Program-made: the position numbers and the translations under genes
Assembly: GCA_963966185.1 (NCBI GenBank)
Contig: CAWZYM010000068.1
Coordinates: 1 to 64,000, forward strand
Direction of reading: 5' to 3'
DNA length: 64,000 bases
Source: Rhabditoides inermis
Taxonomy: Eukaryota > Nematoda > Chromadorea > Rhabditida > Rhabditidae
The notes under the pieces: generated by a model
Database searches by the model: none
What the model saw: the letters and a program-made list of their open reading frames with translations, nothing else
Told to the model about the DNA's origin: nothing
Shown: piece after piece, positions 30,207-40,181 of the stretch
Numbering within the stretch: the first letter of the stretch is position 1
Layout: each line of letters opens with the position of its first letter

Positions 30207-32300
30207 AAGAGAGAAAGAGAAAGAAAGAGAGAGGGGGGAGAGAGAGAGGGAGAGAAAGGGAAAAAGGGAGAGAATGGGAGCTAGAGAATGAGAAAGAGGG
30301 AGGGAAGAAGAGACAAAGGAAAAAAAGAGAGAGAGAGAGGGGACTTAGAGGAGAGAGAGAGAGGTGGAGACGGAGAGTACCTTCAATGCAATAGCTCTCT
30401 GATGCGCACGGCGCGCATTTATTTCGTCGTTCATTGCGGTCAGGACCACTGCAAAAGTAAGTCCCGTCGTTCTTGTATCCCTCTCTCCCTCTCTCTCTCT
30501 CTCTCTCCCCCCCTCTCTCTCTCTCTCTCTTCACTGACACGCCAGAGTGCCCACAATGACGGGGTTGTGTGGGTCGAGCTGCAGTGCCGCTGATATGAAG
30601 TGATAGGCGGACGCATTCTGATGTAGAGAATGGTGCACCAGACCCAGGTTGTAGTTGATCTTCGGATCAAGAGGAGACAGAAAGGCTGCCTGCAAAATGT
30701 TTCTCCTAATCGTCTGTTGTGAAAGAAGAAGTAAGATATGAAAGACGGTCACCTTCTTGAGACAGCTGACCGCGGCGATATACTTTCCCTTTGCATAGAG
30801 GCAGATTCCAATGTTGCTCCACAGAGAGCCGTTGTAATCACAGTCAACTGCAGCCACTCTACAGAGACAGATATAGAAAGTGAGAGAGGGAGAGGGGAGA
30901 TGGTTCGTGGCTGCCCACCTGTACTTGTTGAGTGCGACGTCGTGGTCCCCGCCGTGTGCCTGCATGACATATCCGGTTGCCAGGATAGCATCCGGATGAC
31001 TGGGTTGATATGACAGCGCCTGGCCGAAGCACGCGAATGCCAGGTCCTCACTCCCAGTGCGCAGGTACAGAAGACCCAGCTTCAGAAGATTGTCCACGTT
31101 CTCCGGTTCCAGCTGCAACATCCTCTCTCTCTCCCCCTCTCTCTCTCCCTCCCTCTCCTTCTCTCTTCTACCTTGAGGGCCCTGGTATAAGAGCCGACAG
31201 CCAGGTCGTTGTCTCCCAGTTCTATGCACAGCTTGGCGAGAAAGATGAGCAGCTCCACGGAAGATGAGATCATCGGAGCGCGACTCAGGATGTCCTGGAA
31301 TTGCTTTATCTCCTTCTCTCCTGTCCCTCCCTCTCTCCCCCCCCTCACCCTTGCTTTCTCCACAGCATTGAATCTGTCAGTGTCGAGATGGTAGACCGCT
31401 CGCGCCAGCCAGTAGTACGTTCTCTGTTCAAATGTGTGATAAAGTAAGTCAATGTGTGTCTCACATAATTGTTCTGATCTCCTTTGATCGACTTTTCCAG
31501 GTAGTCGACAGCTGTTTTGTGGTTTCCGAGGAGAAAGTGGATGCGTCCAATGTGCAGCTGGTACCTCAAGAAGGACAGTGAACAGTGAGTGAGTGTTGGA
31601 GGAGGGGGCGTCCCACTTGGGACTGTTGCCTCCTGCGAGAGTGTGCGCTCTGCCCAGCCAGTCGAGTGCATCGTGTAGCTCTCCCTCGTCCCTGGCCACC
31701 AGACCCCGAATCTGGAATGCGAACTCGCACTCCCCCTGCAACATCAGATCATCAGATGATTGCTGCACATTCAAAGCACTCATCTCACGCCTTACTCTTC
31801 ACATTCTTTTGTCGTCTATCGGAATATCGATATATGATGTGACCTTGAATTCGTCCATGAGATCAGCCACCATCATCTTACAGGCAGTGAAGTCCTTCTG
31901 GGCATACGCCAGATGCAGCCGCGCGTTCCACCTCCAATCATTCTTCTTCTTTCGCTCGCATCAATTGCGTGTAATAACACAGTTTAAAGCACAAGCACTC
32001 ACTTGTCGAAGTTGATGAGTTCAGTTGCCTTGGCCTTCCTTGCCGGCAGGGGTGGAGGGGGCGGGGCGGTCGTCTCCTCCTCCTCCTCCTCCTCCTCCTC
32101 CTCCTCCTCCTCCTCTCCCACATCTCCCTCCCTAGCTCCCGCCTCCAGCCCCGAACGACTGCGGTTCATTTCGGACAGTCTGAAAAAACAATATGTGTAC
32201 TAGTCAGAATATGACTTATAAAATAATATGAAATAATCTAGGAATGTATGAAATCATACCTTGCTTCCTCCGCCGTTTTTTCTTCTTCCGTAGTTGACAT
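26766..32300 (-). CDS. BBS4: BBS4, TPR subunit of the BBSome
   Basis: The BBSome moves membrane proteins in cilia. Firm exons: 32300-32260, 32179-32003, 31931-31844, 31735-31617, 31564-31465, 31423-31349, 31294-31172, 31112-30919, 30858-30753, 30689-30541, 30448-30381, 30089-29976. Likely 3' exons: about 28368-28222 and 26933-26766. Tandem TPRs give the BBS4 series: KWNARLHLAYAQKDFTACK, YQLHIGRIHFLLGNHKTA, LLKLGLLYLRTGSEDLAF, ALNKYRVAAVDCDYNGSLW and INYNLGLVHHSLHQNASA. An acidic poly-Glu run near residues 31-45 is encoded by a GAG/GAA repeat. The junction 30541/30448 does not keep frame with standard GT-AG sites (one base off). The last exon ends in a degenerate GGATEGGATEG repeat. Its 3' introns are full of mobile DNA. 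Confidence 0.88.
27059..27390. mobile_element. Mariner-type MITE (fold-back) in BBS4 intron
   Basis: Inverted arms of about 105 bp are near identical: left from TTATCTGTTAAAAAGTACTT at 27061, right ending AAGTACTTTTTAACAGATAA at 27388. Both arms carry GACCCAATTCAACAAAAGCG or its complement. A TA dinucleotide abuts both ends, as for Tc1/mariner insertion. The loop holds CT repeats and no reading frame. Confidence 0.82.
27833..28044 (+). repeat. Direct repeat, copy 1
   Basis: About 200 bp ending in GCCCTATCCTAAGCCAAAAG and GAGAG is repeated nearly unchanged at 29652-29867, same orientation. Shared blocks include GATACAAAGATGCCATCAAT and GAATTGGATGAGTTCACATT. Non-coding; possibly the ends of one decayed element. 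Confidence 0.8.
28104..28212. repeat. (GA)n microsatellite
   Basis: Over 100 bp of nearly pure GA next to the putative BBS4 exon at 28222-28368; a CT run follows on its other side (28368-28475). Confidence 0.9.
28535..28822 (+). repeat. Dispersed repeat, copy 2
   Basis: Second copy of the 24045-24330 repeat, with similar 5' and 3' ends and several small indels. Confidence 0.75.
28885..29465. repeat. CTCTTCTC-rich array
   Basis: About 580 bp of TTCTCTCTC/TTCTCCCTC units forming a long polypyrimidine tract in a BBS4 intron. Includes two TATATATGTCTCTC interruptions (29155, 29440). Confidence 0.9.
29652..29867 (+). repeat. Direct repeat, copy 2
   Basis: Partner of 27833-28044; preceded by a (GGAA)n run at 29620-29652. 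Confidence 0.8.
30160..30372. repeat. GA-rich array in BBS4 intron
   Basis: GA, GAAA and GGGA units fill the intron between BBS4 exons 30448-30381 and 30089-29976. Confidence 0.85.
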
Positions 32301-32639
32301 TCTGATGGGGTAAAGATATCAAACGTACAAAAACAGCGAATAACAAGATTATAACAACAGAAAAAACGTAAATTATACAAACACCAACTTAAAACGAGAT
32401 AATTGTTTCGTGGAATAGAGACTAGCTATGTTGTCTTCCATCCCCTACTCTCCGGGTCTCCGGGTTGCCATAGTAACAGAAAGCGAAAGACGCGGGAAAG
32501 ACAATTCAACGAGTTGAATAATAATAAAACCTGCAAATTCCAATTGCAAAGCATAAGAATGATAAGTATCGTCTAATTAGGCAGAAATAAGTTTACCCAC
32601 ACCCACATTTAGAGTGGAGGAGGAACGTCGATAAGCGAG

Positions 32640-32985
32640 ATTCCGACTAGTGAGAGAATAATTTGACCGGCATCGTCCCCTTAGATAAACGGTACGAAAA
32701 TAAATTGATCTGCATCGTTCTCTTAGAATTACGGTAGGAGAATAATTTGATTTGAATCGTCCCCTTAGAATTACGGTAGAAGAATAATTTGATCTTTGGC
32801 TCACCCTTAGAATTACGGTAGGAGAATAATTTGATTTGAATCGTCCCCTTAGAATTACGGTAGGACAATAATTCGATCTATGGCTCACTCTTAGAATTAC
32901 GGTAGGAGAATAATTCGATCTATGGCTCACCCTTAGAATTACGGTAGGAGAATAGTTTTGACCTGCATTGTCACTTTAGGATCAC
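32640..32985. repeat. 42-bp minisatellite upstream of BBS4
   Basis: Seven to eight tandem units of about 42 bp containing TTAGAATTACGGTAGGAGAA and TAATTTGAT, with two alternating unit endings (GAATCGTCCCC and TGGCTCACCC). It lies between BBS4 and the Maelstrom-like gene. Confidence 0.88.
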
Positions 32986-33171
32986 AACTTCCAATAGAAA
33001 TTACTGCATCATCTTGCTACTTACAATACCAGCGAAAAAACTAACGAAATAATCGAAAACATTTATAAATTCTAAGCAATTGTAAACAGCGCGGTGAGCA
33101 CAAATGGCGGGAATACTCGATCGAGTTGATATGTAAGTGATAAGTGGTAAGAGTGTGTGGAGAGGGCGTCT

Positions 33172-33433
33172 CTAGTGGAACGGCCTATTCCACTCTCCCT
33201 CCTCGCACACACCGAAGTTGGCCAGACCCGCACAGATCTCCTCCTCGATCAGCTCCTCCAGCATGTCGTTGCGTGCCGGAAGCCCCGCCCCCTCAGGCTC
33301 CGCCCCCTCAGATGCCTCGGCCAACCAGCGGGAGACGTTCTCGTGCACGTTCGGAGTCTCGACTCGCATCAAATTGAAGTCGTCGGGCGCTTCAAATGGG
33401 TTCTGGTTGCTGGAAAAGGGAAGTTCGAAAGCG

Positions 33434-33475
<42 letters not shown>

Positions 33476-35174
33476 GGGGAGAGAGAGAGGCAGAGGAAGA
33501 GGGAGAGAGGGGGAGGGAGAGAGAGGGAGAGAGAGGGAGAGAGAGGGAGAGAGAGGGAGAGAGAGAAGGAGAGAGAGGGAGAGAGAGAGGAAGAGAGAGA
33601 GGGAGAGAGAGGGAGAGGGAGAGAGGGGGAGAGAGAGAGAGGCAGAGGAAGAGGGAGAGAGGGGGAGGGAGAGAGAGGGAGGGAGAGGGAGAGAGAGGGA
33701 GAGAGAGGGAGAGAGAGAAGGAGAGAGAGGGAGAGAGAGAGGGAGAGGGAGGGAGAGGGAGAGGGATGTCACTCGTACCGGAATGGCGGAGGGTGCTGGA
33801 CGGGCTGTTCCGTGAGTTGATCGATAAGCGGGCAAGAAGAACGAGCCATCTCAGATATGAAGTACTCACTGAATCAAAGGAATGATGAGATTTCCCCACT
33901 TCCCCCTCCCTTCTCCCCCCCCTCTCTCTCCCCTCCCTCTCCCTTTTCCCCTCTCTCCCCCCTCTCTCTCCCCTTCCTCGTACCATGCCGCCCTTCCGAA
34001 TAGCATCGTGTCAGCGAGTCTCATCTCGTTCAGCATCTGCCACTGCTGGTCGTCGTCACTCTCTAGCTGAAAGGGCATATTAGTCTTTTCCATATGTCCC
34101 CCCCCCCCCCCCCGAAGCTCCGCCCCTTTCTTCCCGCTCACCGGATGCCCGTTGAGCTGGCGGAACACGCTGACCACATCCTCCACGCACATCAGTCGGT
34201 CCAGACGGATCGAAGACGTGTCGCCTGCAACTTGCTCTCTAAGACTCCGCCCACTCAAACCCCGCCCTCACGTCTGTAGTAGTTGTCGCGCGTCTCCTTG
34301 ATCCAGTGCAGGAGCTCCGTGGTGCGCTGTTGCTGTTCTGCGGGAACTAGGATCAAAGACGTCCAGCTGCCCTGCAATATACGACGTACTCTGTCTCCGT
34401 CGCTCTACTTCTCTCCACACCTGGAATAGCTTGGCGAGTGCGATGCACGCATTGTTCACATCGGACACCACCGCCGGATCCCAGCGAATCGTTCGCACAT
34501 TGTCTTCGAACCGCACGTCACCCGCCATCACGATACGCAGCTCCTCCACCACCTACCAATACGGTAGAGTACAGTACGCAGACTACGGTAGAATACAGTA
34601 CCCCCGCATACCTGCTCCCGCTCCATGACGTAGCAGCACATCTGGGTGGGCACGTTTCCCACACTCTCCTCCGACAGAACCAACATCGCCCAGCGCTTGC
34701 AGCGGATCGACGACTACAACAGTACTGTACTGTTTAGGTATACGGTATTGTGCGTACCACGGCGTTCGCTTCTCGCCAGATGAGTTTGTCGTAGAGTGTC
34801 TGTCGTGCCTCGCTACGCCCGACGCCCCTCTCCGTTGCCCGACCGATCAGCTCCTTCTCCAACTGACTCAGACCGCGCTGCTTGTTGCGAGTCGCCACAG
34901 ACACCGTCTGCATACGGAACACCGCAGACTGGTTCTGCAACAACACTCTGCGTAGACGCCCACTCACCCTATGTGCGTAGATGCCCACCTGGTCGTGTCG
35001 GCGGCGGCTCTCGTTCTTCCACCTTCCTTGCTCCTCGGGACGGAGGCGCGCCCAGTCTACGGCGGCCCTTTCGACAAGTCTCCTCGCACCGAGGGGTCCG
35101 TGAGCCTCGGCCTCGTAAGCGCCACGCCGGGAGTCCGCGAAGTACATAAAGCCATTCGACTTCTTTTTCGTCAT
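33172..35174 (-). CDS. HMG-box protein with Maelstrom-like domain
   Basis: Exons: 35174-34989, 34934-34758, 34713-34612, 34552-34421, 34371-34272, 34224-34142, 34066-33984, 33868-33779, 33409-33172; about 396 residues. The ATG directly follows TTCAG, a likely trans-splice site. Residues 1-62 form an HMG box (NGFMYFADSRRGAYEAEAHG..VDWARLRPEEQGRWKNESRR). Residues about 120-275 follow the Maelstrom (MAEL, RNase H-like) pattern: a strand WAMLVLSEESVGNVPTQMCC in place of the usual P-A-E-L strand, an LRIVMAGDV segment, then SLILVPAEQQQRTTELLHWI and LMCVEDVVSVFRQL. The C-terminus is acidic. Maelstrom acts in the piRNA pathway in flies and mammals. The HMG box is clear; the MAEL assignment is by eye and moderate. 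Confidence 0.7.
33433..33768. repeat. GAGAGGGA array in Maelstrom-like intron
   Basis: About 335 bp of GA/GAGGGA units filling the last intron of the Maelstrom-like gene. Confidence 0.9.
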
Positions 35175-35187
35175 CTGAACGGGAGTG

Positions 35188-35652
35188 GGTGGGGGAAGGA
35201 GGGGAGGAGGGGAGGAGGGGAGGAGGGGAGGAGGGGAGGAGGGAAGGAGGGAAGGAGGGAAGGAGGGAAGGAGGGAAGGAGGGAAGGAGGGAAGGAGGGA
35301 AGGAGGGAAGGAGGGAAGGAGGGAAGGAGGGAAGGAGGGAAGGAGGGAAGGAGGGAAGGAGGGAAGGAGGGAAGGAGGGAAGGAGGGAAGGAGGGAAGGA
35401 GGGAAGGAGGGAAGGAGGGAAGGAGGGAAGGAGGGAAGGAGGGAAGGAGGGAAGGAGGGAAGGAGGGAAGGAGGGAAGGAGGGAAGGAGGGAAGGAGGGA
35501 AGGAGGGAAGGAGGGAAGGAGGGAAGGAGGGAAGGAGGGAAGGAGGGAAGGAGGGAAGGAGGGAAGGAGGGAAGGAGGGAAGGAGGGAAGGAGGAAAGGA
35601 GGAAAGGAGGGAAGGAGGGAAGGAGGGAAGGAGGGAAGGAGGGAAGGAGGAG
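35188..35652. repeat. GGAAGGAG minisatellite at the Maelstrom-like 5' end
   Basis: About 465 bp of GGGAAGGA units starts only 14 bp upstream of the Maelstrom-like start codon, so it lies in its 5' untranslated or first-intron region. On the sense strand it is CCTTCCCT, a perfect polypyrimidine tract ending at the TTCAG acceptor. Confidence 0.92.
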
Positions 35653-36102
35653 TACCATCACTCCACAGCAGCCAACGCCGCACGGGAGACACCACACACG
35701 AGAAATGACTACACCCCCCGATCGACCACAACACTCATCACAGCCCACCCCCAATCACACAATCAAATACGCAAAGCAGTCTATAATCATACTTTTATTG
35801 GAAGACGCGGAACTCGCGCGCGCAACCACACCAGGGTAAATATTACAACTAGTACGCATACGGGGTGAGAATTACAAAATAACAAACGTACAATATTATA
35901 ATCGTTATTACTTGAGTAAAACAATAGTGTACCCATCGAGTTTCGAGTGAGAGATAGAGAGAGAGAGAGAGCAAACTGTGGACTACGAAGGCATATTTGG
36001 TAATGCTATGTGTGGGAATGGATACCTCGTGTTTGTCAGTCGAATAGAGACCTCGTATAGGAAGCAGGGGTGAGAGAGTGAGCATAGGAGGGGGAGGGGA
36101 GA
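35653..36102. other. Intergenic, nothing recognised
   Basis: Spacer between the Maelstrom-like gene and the zinc-module transcription factor; no exon or RNA gene seen. Confidence 0.45.
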
Positions 36103-39064
36103 TCAGTTGCCGCTGTGCCACGAGGCGACCAGGTTCTTGAGTGTTGCCACCCTGGCCAGCAGCTTGTCGTTGGGGGAGAGGGCGATGATGTCAGTGAGGG
36201 CAGCCATCACTCCCGGCAGCTCCGACCGAGCCGCGTCCGCCAGCTGGGCCTGCACCTGCGCCACCATGTCCACGGGCAGAGCACACGGCGCGGGCAGAGA
36301 GGCAGACACGCACGGCACGGGCGCCTCCAGGGGAGACGCACGGCCCGCCTTCGACCCGCACTTCTCATCCGCCGCCTCCTCCTGCGAAGAGTGCGCCTCC
36401 AGCTGCGGAGGCACGTCGAGGGCTATCTGGTCGGCCAGCGAGTAGCGGGCCACGTCAGCCGGCAGAGGCGCCGTCGCAGCCTGCTCGAACAGCTTCTGTC
36501 GCAGCATGTTCTGAAAGGAGGCACATGAGACACATGGTACTACGACTAGTGCACGTCTAGTACTAGGTACTACTCACCATGAATATGGTGTTGGTGCCAG
36601 CGTTGGGCGATGCGGCGACGGGAGTGGGACGGGGCAGGTCCGAGGCAGGCGGCGGGAATTCTGGCTGGTTCTGCATCAGCTTCTGCAGCGTCTGCAGGTT
36701 CGACTGTGCCAGCTGGTGTTGCTGGAGATACGCGGCGATCTGCTGCTGTTGCTGCAGAGCTTGGAGAACCTGCAAATAACACAATGATACAACGCCCTAA
36801 TCACAAAATGGACTATGTACCCACCGCATTTCCATACTGCTGTCCGTTGTGGGGGGCGAGTGTGGGGTTGGAGGCGGGGCTGGCGAGGGGACTCGCCTCT
36901 CCCTCCTGCTTGATCCTCCTCGCGCGCCCTGCAGGAGACGCGGCCGGCGACGCTCCGTCCGTGCTCTTCCTCGACCGAGGCGTCGCCTGCTTCCCACTGT
37001 CGATCCCATGACCAGAGTGCAGAGGGTTCAGCGTCGTGATCTTGAGCACTTTCTCGTTGAAGTTGTAGTTGACGCGGAGCATCGCCTTGCACCCGCACGG
37101 TAGGTAGTTCTGGTTCGGACGCTTGCCCGCTCCTGCAATTCAACATGTTGAGTTTGTGTTACAGTACCCCCATCTGTCGCCACACCCGCACGCAGCCTTG
37201 ACAGCATCTCACTGACACCTGTTCGGGTGGCAAGTGACGATTAGTAAGCCGCAAGGTAATCGACAAACCGCAATTTGCAGACACACTAGCGCACACATAT
37301 GTTCAGTATGTGGTCAGCGAAAAAAGAGAGGAGCGAGGTCAGTGAAAGCACATAAACACACACGTGTTTGTGGACAGGGAAATTAGAGGGCGCGGAAGTG
37401 GCAAAAAAGTGAGTGGCCTAATCGACCATTACCAGTACTGCTAGCATATGATGACCTCTAACAGACGACAGCATAGCCAAATTATGCAAATTGGTGTGGA
37501 GTGATTGGGTGGAGAGAGGGAAGGAGAGCACACAGCTGGCGCGTGCGCCGTTCACTCCAAGGATGACAAGACACAACAGCTGAGCGGCCTGTCTACACTG
37601 ACTATTCGACAGTCGGGAATGACGCAACCACACACCCATTACCCAAGATTACTGTAGCCGGCCGACGCCCGCATCAAAGGCGGTGGGCCAGGCAAGAGGG
37701 AGGCGCGAGTGGGCAGAGAGTGCGCGAGGTCGAGAGAGCGCAGAGAAGAGGGCGTAATCCACCCGACCCGCACTCGGTACTTATGCAAATGTGCGAGCCG
37801 ATTGATAGAGAAAGAGCGAAGACATCTGGTGGATAGACTGGCACCAGGCAGCGGGCACCGACACACAGTGCGCGGCAAAAAGAGCAGCAACAGAAGTAGC
37901 GGTGGCCAAACAAGACACATCCACCCACTCACCTCGCATACGCGGCTGGCCATAGTGAGCACAGTGGAAAACAATGTAGCGGTACTTGAACTGCTGCAAA
38001 TACACGACATGATGATCGGGATGGGAGGAGGGGGCGACTGACCAGGTTGGTCGATCCGTCGGGCTCCCTGAGAGTCTCCGACGAGGCGACGCGGAACGGG
38101 TGGTGCTGCGCAGTCTTCCACGCGTCGAAACACGCCTCGAAAGCCGCGTAACTGCAAATGGGACAATTCCAACACATTCCATAGCAGGAGGAGCAGGCAC
38201 GGCGTACCTGGGGAACTTGGCATCCATGAATATGCCGTGGTTGTCGTCCACATCGATGGACAGCGCGCCCGCCTGGTTGTTCTGCTGGATCGCCTCCAGG
38301 ATATTGCGAGGCACGGCAGTCGCAGCTGAAATGACCAGCGTGTTTGCCATCTCCAGTGCCGACCGACTCACCAGGGGCCTGCGCGGGTTGCTTGTTCTCA
38401 CACTCGTCGGAGGCACTCGAACACTGCGTCGCCTCCTCGTCCTGCAATCACAAACAACATCATCTTTCCATTTACAGCATCATCCAGGTGTCGCTATCGG
38501 GTTACAGGTATTGTTCAAAAGCGGAGACGCAATGGGTAATCGGATCGGGGGAGCATGCATCCATCATAAACTTGCGCCTTCAATCGCGCCGCCCCATTGT
38601 TTAGACTGCCGCCACTCGAGAGGTCAGCCCCTCGCCTTCTTCCGACTCTATGAAATGCGAAACCAGTTGCACACTGCATGGATTAGAACGCATCTCAATT
38701 CGCGCGGGAACAGACGAGACAAATCAGAGTACACGCTGCGATACGGAGCCAGAAAACATCTGCCTGTCAGCAGTATGCAACCGCGAAATTAGCATACTCG
38801 CGTTTGAGTGATGTACGACTGACTGTAACGCATAATAGTGGCAATGATTTAGGAGAATGGGGTGTGAACCTAGAATTGACTGACCGCGTGAGCGTGGTTC
38901 TCGTCGACAGGAGACGTGGATCCGCTCTGGTCACTCCACTCGTACCGGCCTCGCTTCGTGCTCGGCTCGCGATCATCTACCTGTTCCGCCAGTCCAGCCA
39001 GCATTGTCAGCGGCTTCTGGTCAAAGAACAGCGGGACATTGAAGTCCTCCAGCGCCGCAGTCAT
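36103..39064 (-). CDS. Probable transcription factor with FAR1/ZSWIM-like zinc module
   Basis: Exons: 39064-38885, 38441-38372, 38325-38208, 38151-38043, 37993-37933, 37132-36825, 36769-36578, 36510-36103; about 481 residues. The ATG follows TTGCAG directly. The central module runs YAAFEACFDAWKTAQHHPF..VASSETL, then YRYIVFHCAHYGQPRMRG, GKRPNQNYLPCGCKAMLRVN and LNPLHSGHG. Its Cys and His spacing matches the WRKY/GCM-like N-terminal domain of FAR1- and ZSWIM-type proteins descended from Mutator-like transposases. A Ser/Pro-rich basic stretch (RARRIKQEGEAS), a Gln-rich helix (LQALQQQQQIAAYLQQHQL) and an Ala/Pro-rich tail follow, typical of activation regions. DNA binding is inferred; no named orthologue was recognised. 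Confidence 0.75.
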
Positions 39065-39741
39065 CTGCAAGAGAGGCCATCACATCATGGACAAGATAAG
39101 CGATCACGCAAGATATGACAAGAGTATAACAAGTAAGCTTGTGGGTCAATCAATAGGTGCGATATGGGAGGGTCGGGGGAGGAGGGGGAGTGACCCACGA
39201 ACGCATTGCGCAACGTCTGCCACACACCAAAAACAACTCTCAGCCACACGGGATCAGCTGATCCGCCAGACGCCGAGGAAATCAATACGACATCGTCAGA
39301 GGTATCGACGCGGTAGACCAAAAAGGGACGACGGAGGGGATGAATAATGGAGTGGATTGGGATATGCGCGTCAGTGGGTCGTACAGACCACAGCACAACA
39401 GCTGTGACGCGAAGGCAGAAGACTGCGGAAGAGAGAAGGCGGGTAGAAACAGCGACTGGCGTGAAACACATTCTGTAAGACTGCAGAAAGCCTCATCTAA
39501 TGGGATGTGATGGAGGAGAGGAGAGAGCCAGTGCGGCTGCCGGAATGCGGAGGGATAATATGGTTGAGAGGGACTGTAGTCTGGAGGGCGGGTAGGGGGC
39601 GGGGCGGACGATCGAGGACTGCGCGGGAAAACCGCTAGCCTCGGCGTTGACAGATAGATATGCCTCCAGCATACCGTATACCACAACCAGATACCGTCAA
39701 ACAACTCTACCGCAAAGATCTATTTGATAAGACATCGCGCA
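39065..39741. other. 5' region of the transcription factor gene
   Basis: About 680 bp between the transcription factor start and the Harbinger element. No clear exon; likely promoter. Confidence 0.4.
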
Positions 39742-40181
39742 TTAAGCAGCTATTAAGTTCGAAAAACTACAAAATAAAATGTGAAAAAACGTGAAAAAAT
39801 GATGAAAAAATGCAAAAAAAATGTCGAAAAATGCAAGAAAAAATTGTAAAAAAAAAGTAATTTTCTATAATTTTGAATTCACTCAATGGGTCCCACCACG
39901 ATCGGACTGATCTCTCATTATGATACTGTTCATGTTTTGTTTTGTCATAATTTGTCATTTTTTCATAATAAAATTATTCAAATGTTTATTACATCATTGA
40001 TCATAGATATAATTGATATCGATAACCTGCATTTTTATTCTATTTCTATGTGTTTTTTTTAATCATGAGCCTACACTACTTCAATTGCATCAGGATTTTT
40101 GATTGCTCATTATGTAGGTGGGGTGATTATTTATGCCAAATGTATCCATACTCCATTTTTATCAATGTTGTTTCAGAGTAA

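Noticed and set aside
32577..32930. A 117-codon frame with a 14-residue repeat (YSPTVILRVSHRSN)
   Set aside because: It is just the 42-bp minisatellite read through; no acceptor, start context or other exon supports it.
32640..32985. Could the 42-bp tandem units be a CRISPR-like array?
   Set aside because: Units are contiguous and degenerate with no unique spacers, and the genome is eukaryotic.
34971..35868. Long GGKEGRRE / LPSFPPSL open frames
   Set aside because: Readings of the GGAAGGAG array; no domain, no splice support.
37639..39704. Minus frames of 140-211 codons in 37.6-39.7 kb beyond the called exons
   Set aside because: They run through splice sites of the transcription factor gene or through promoter sequence with no similarity or splice support.
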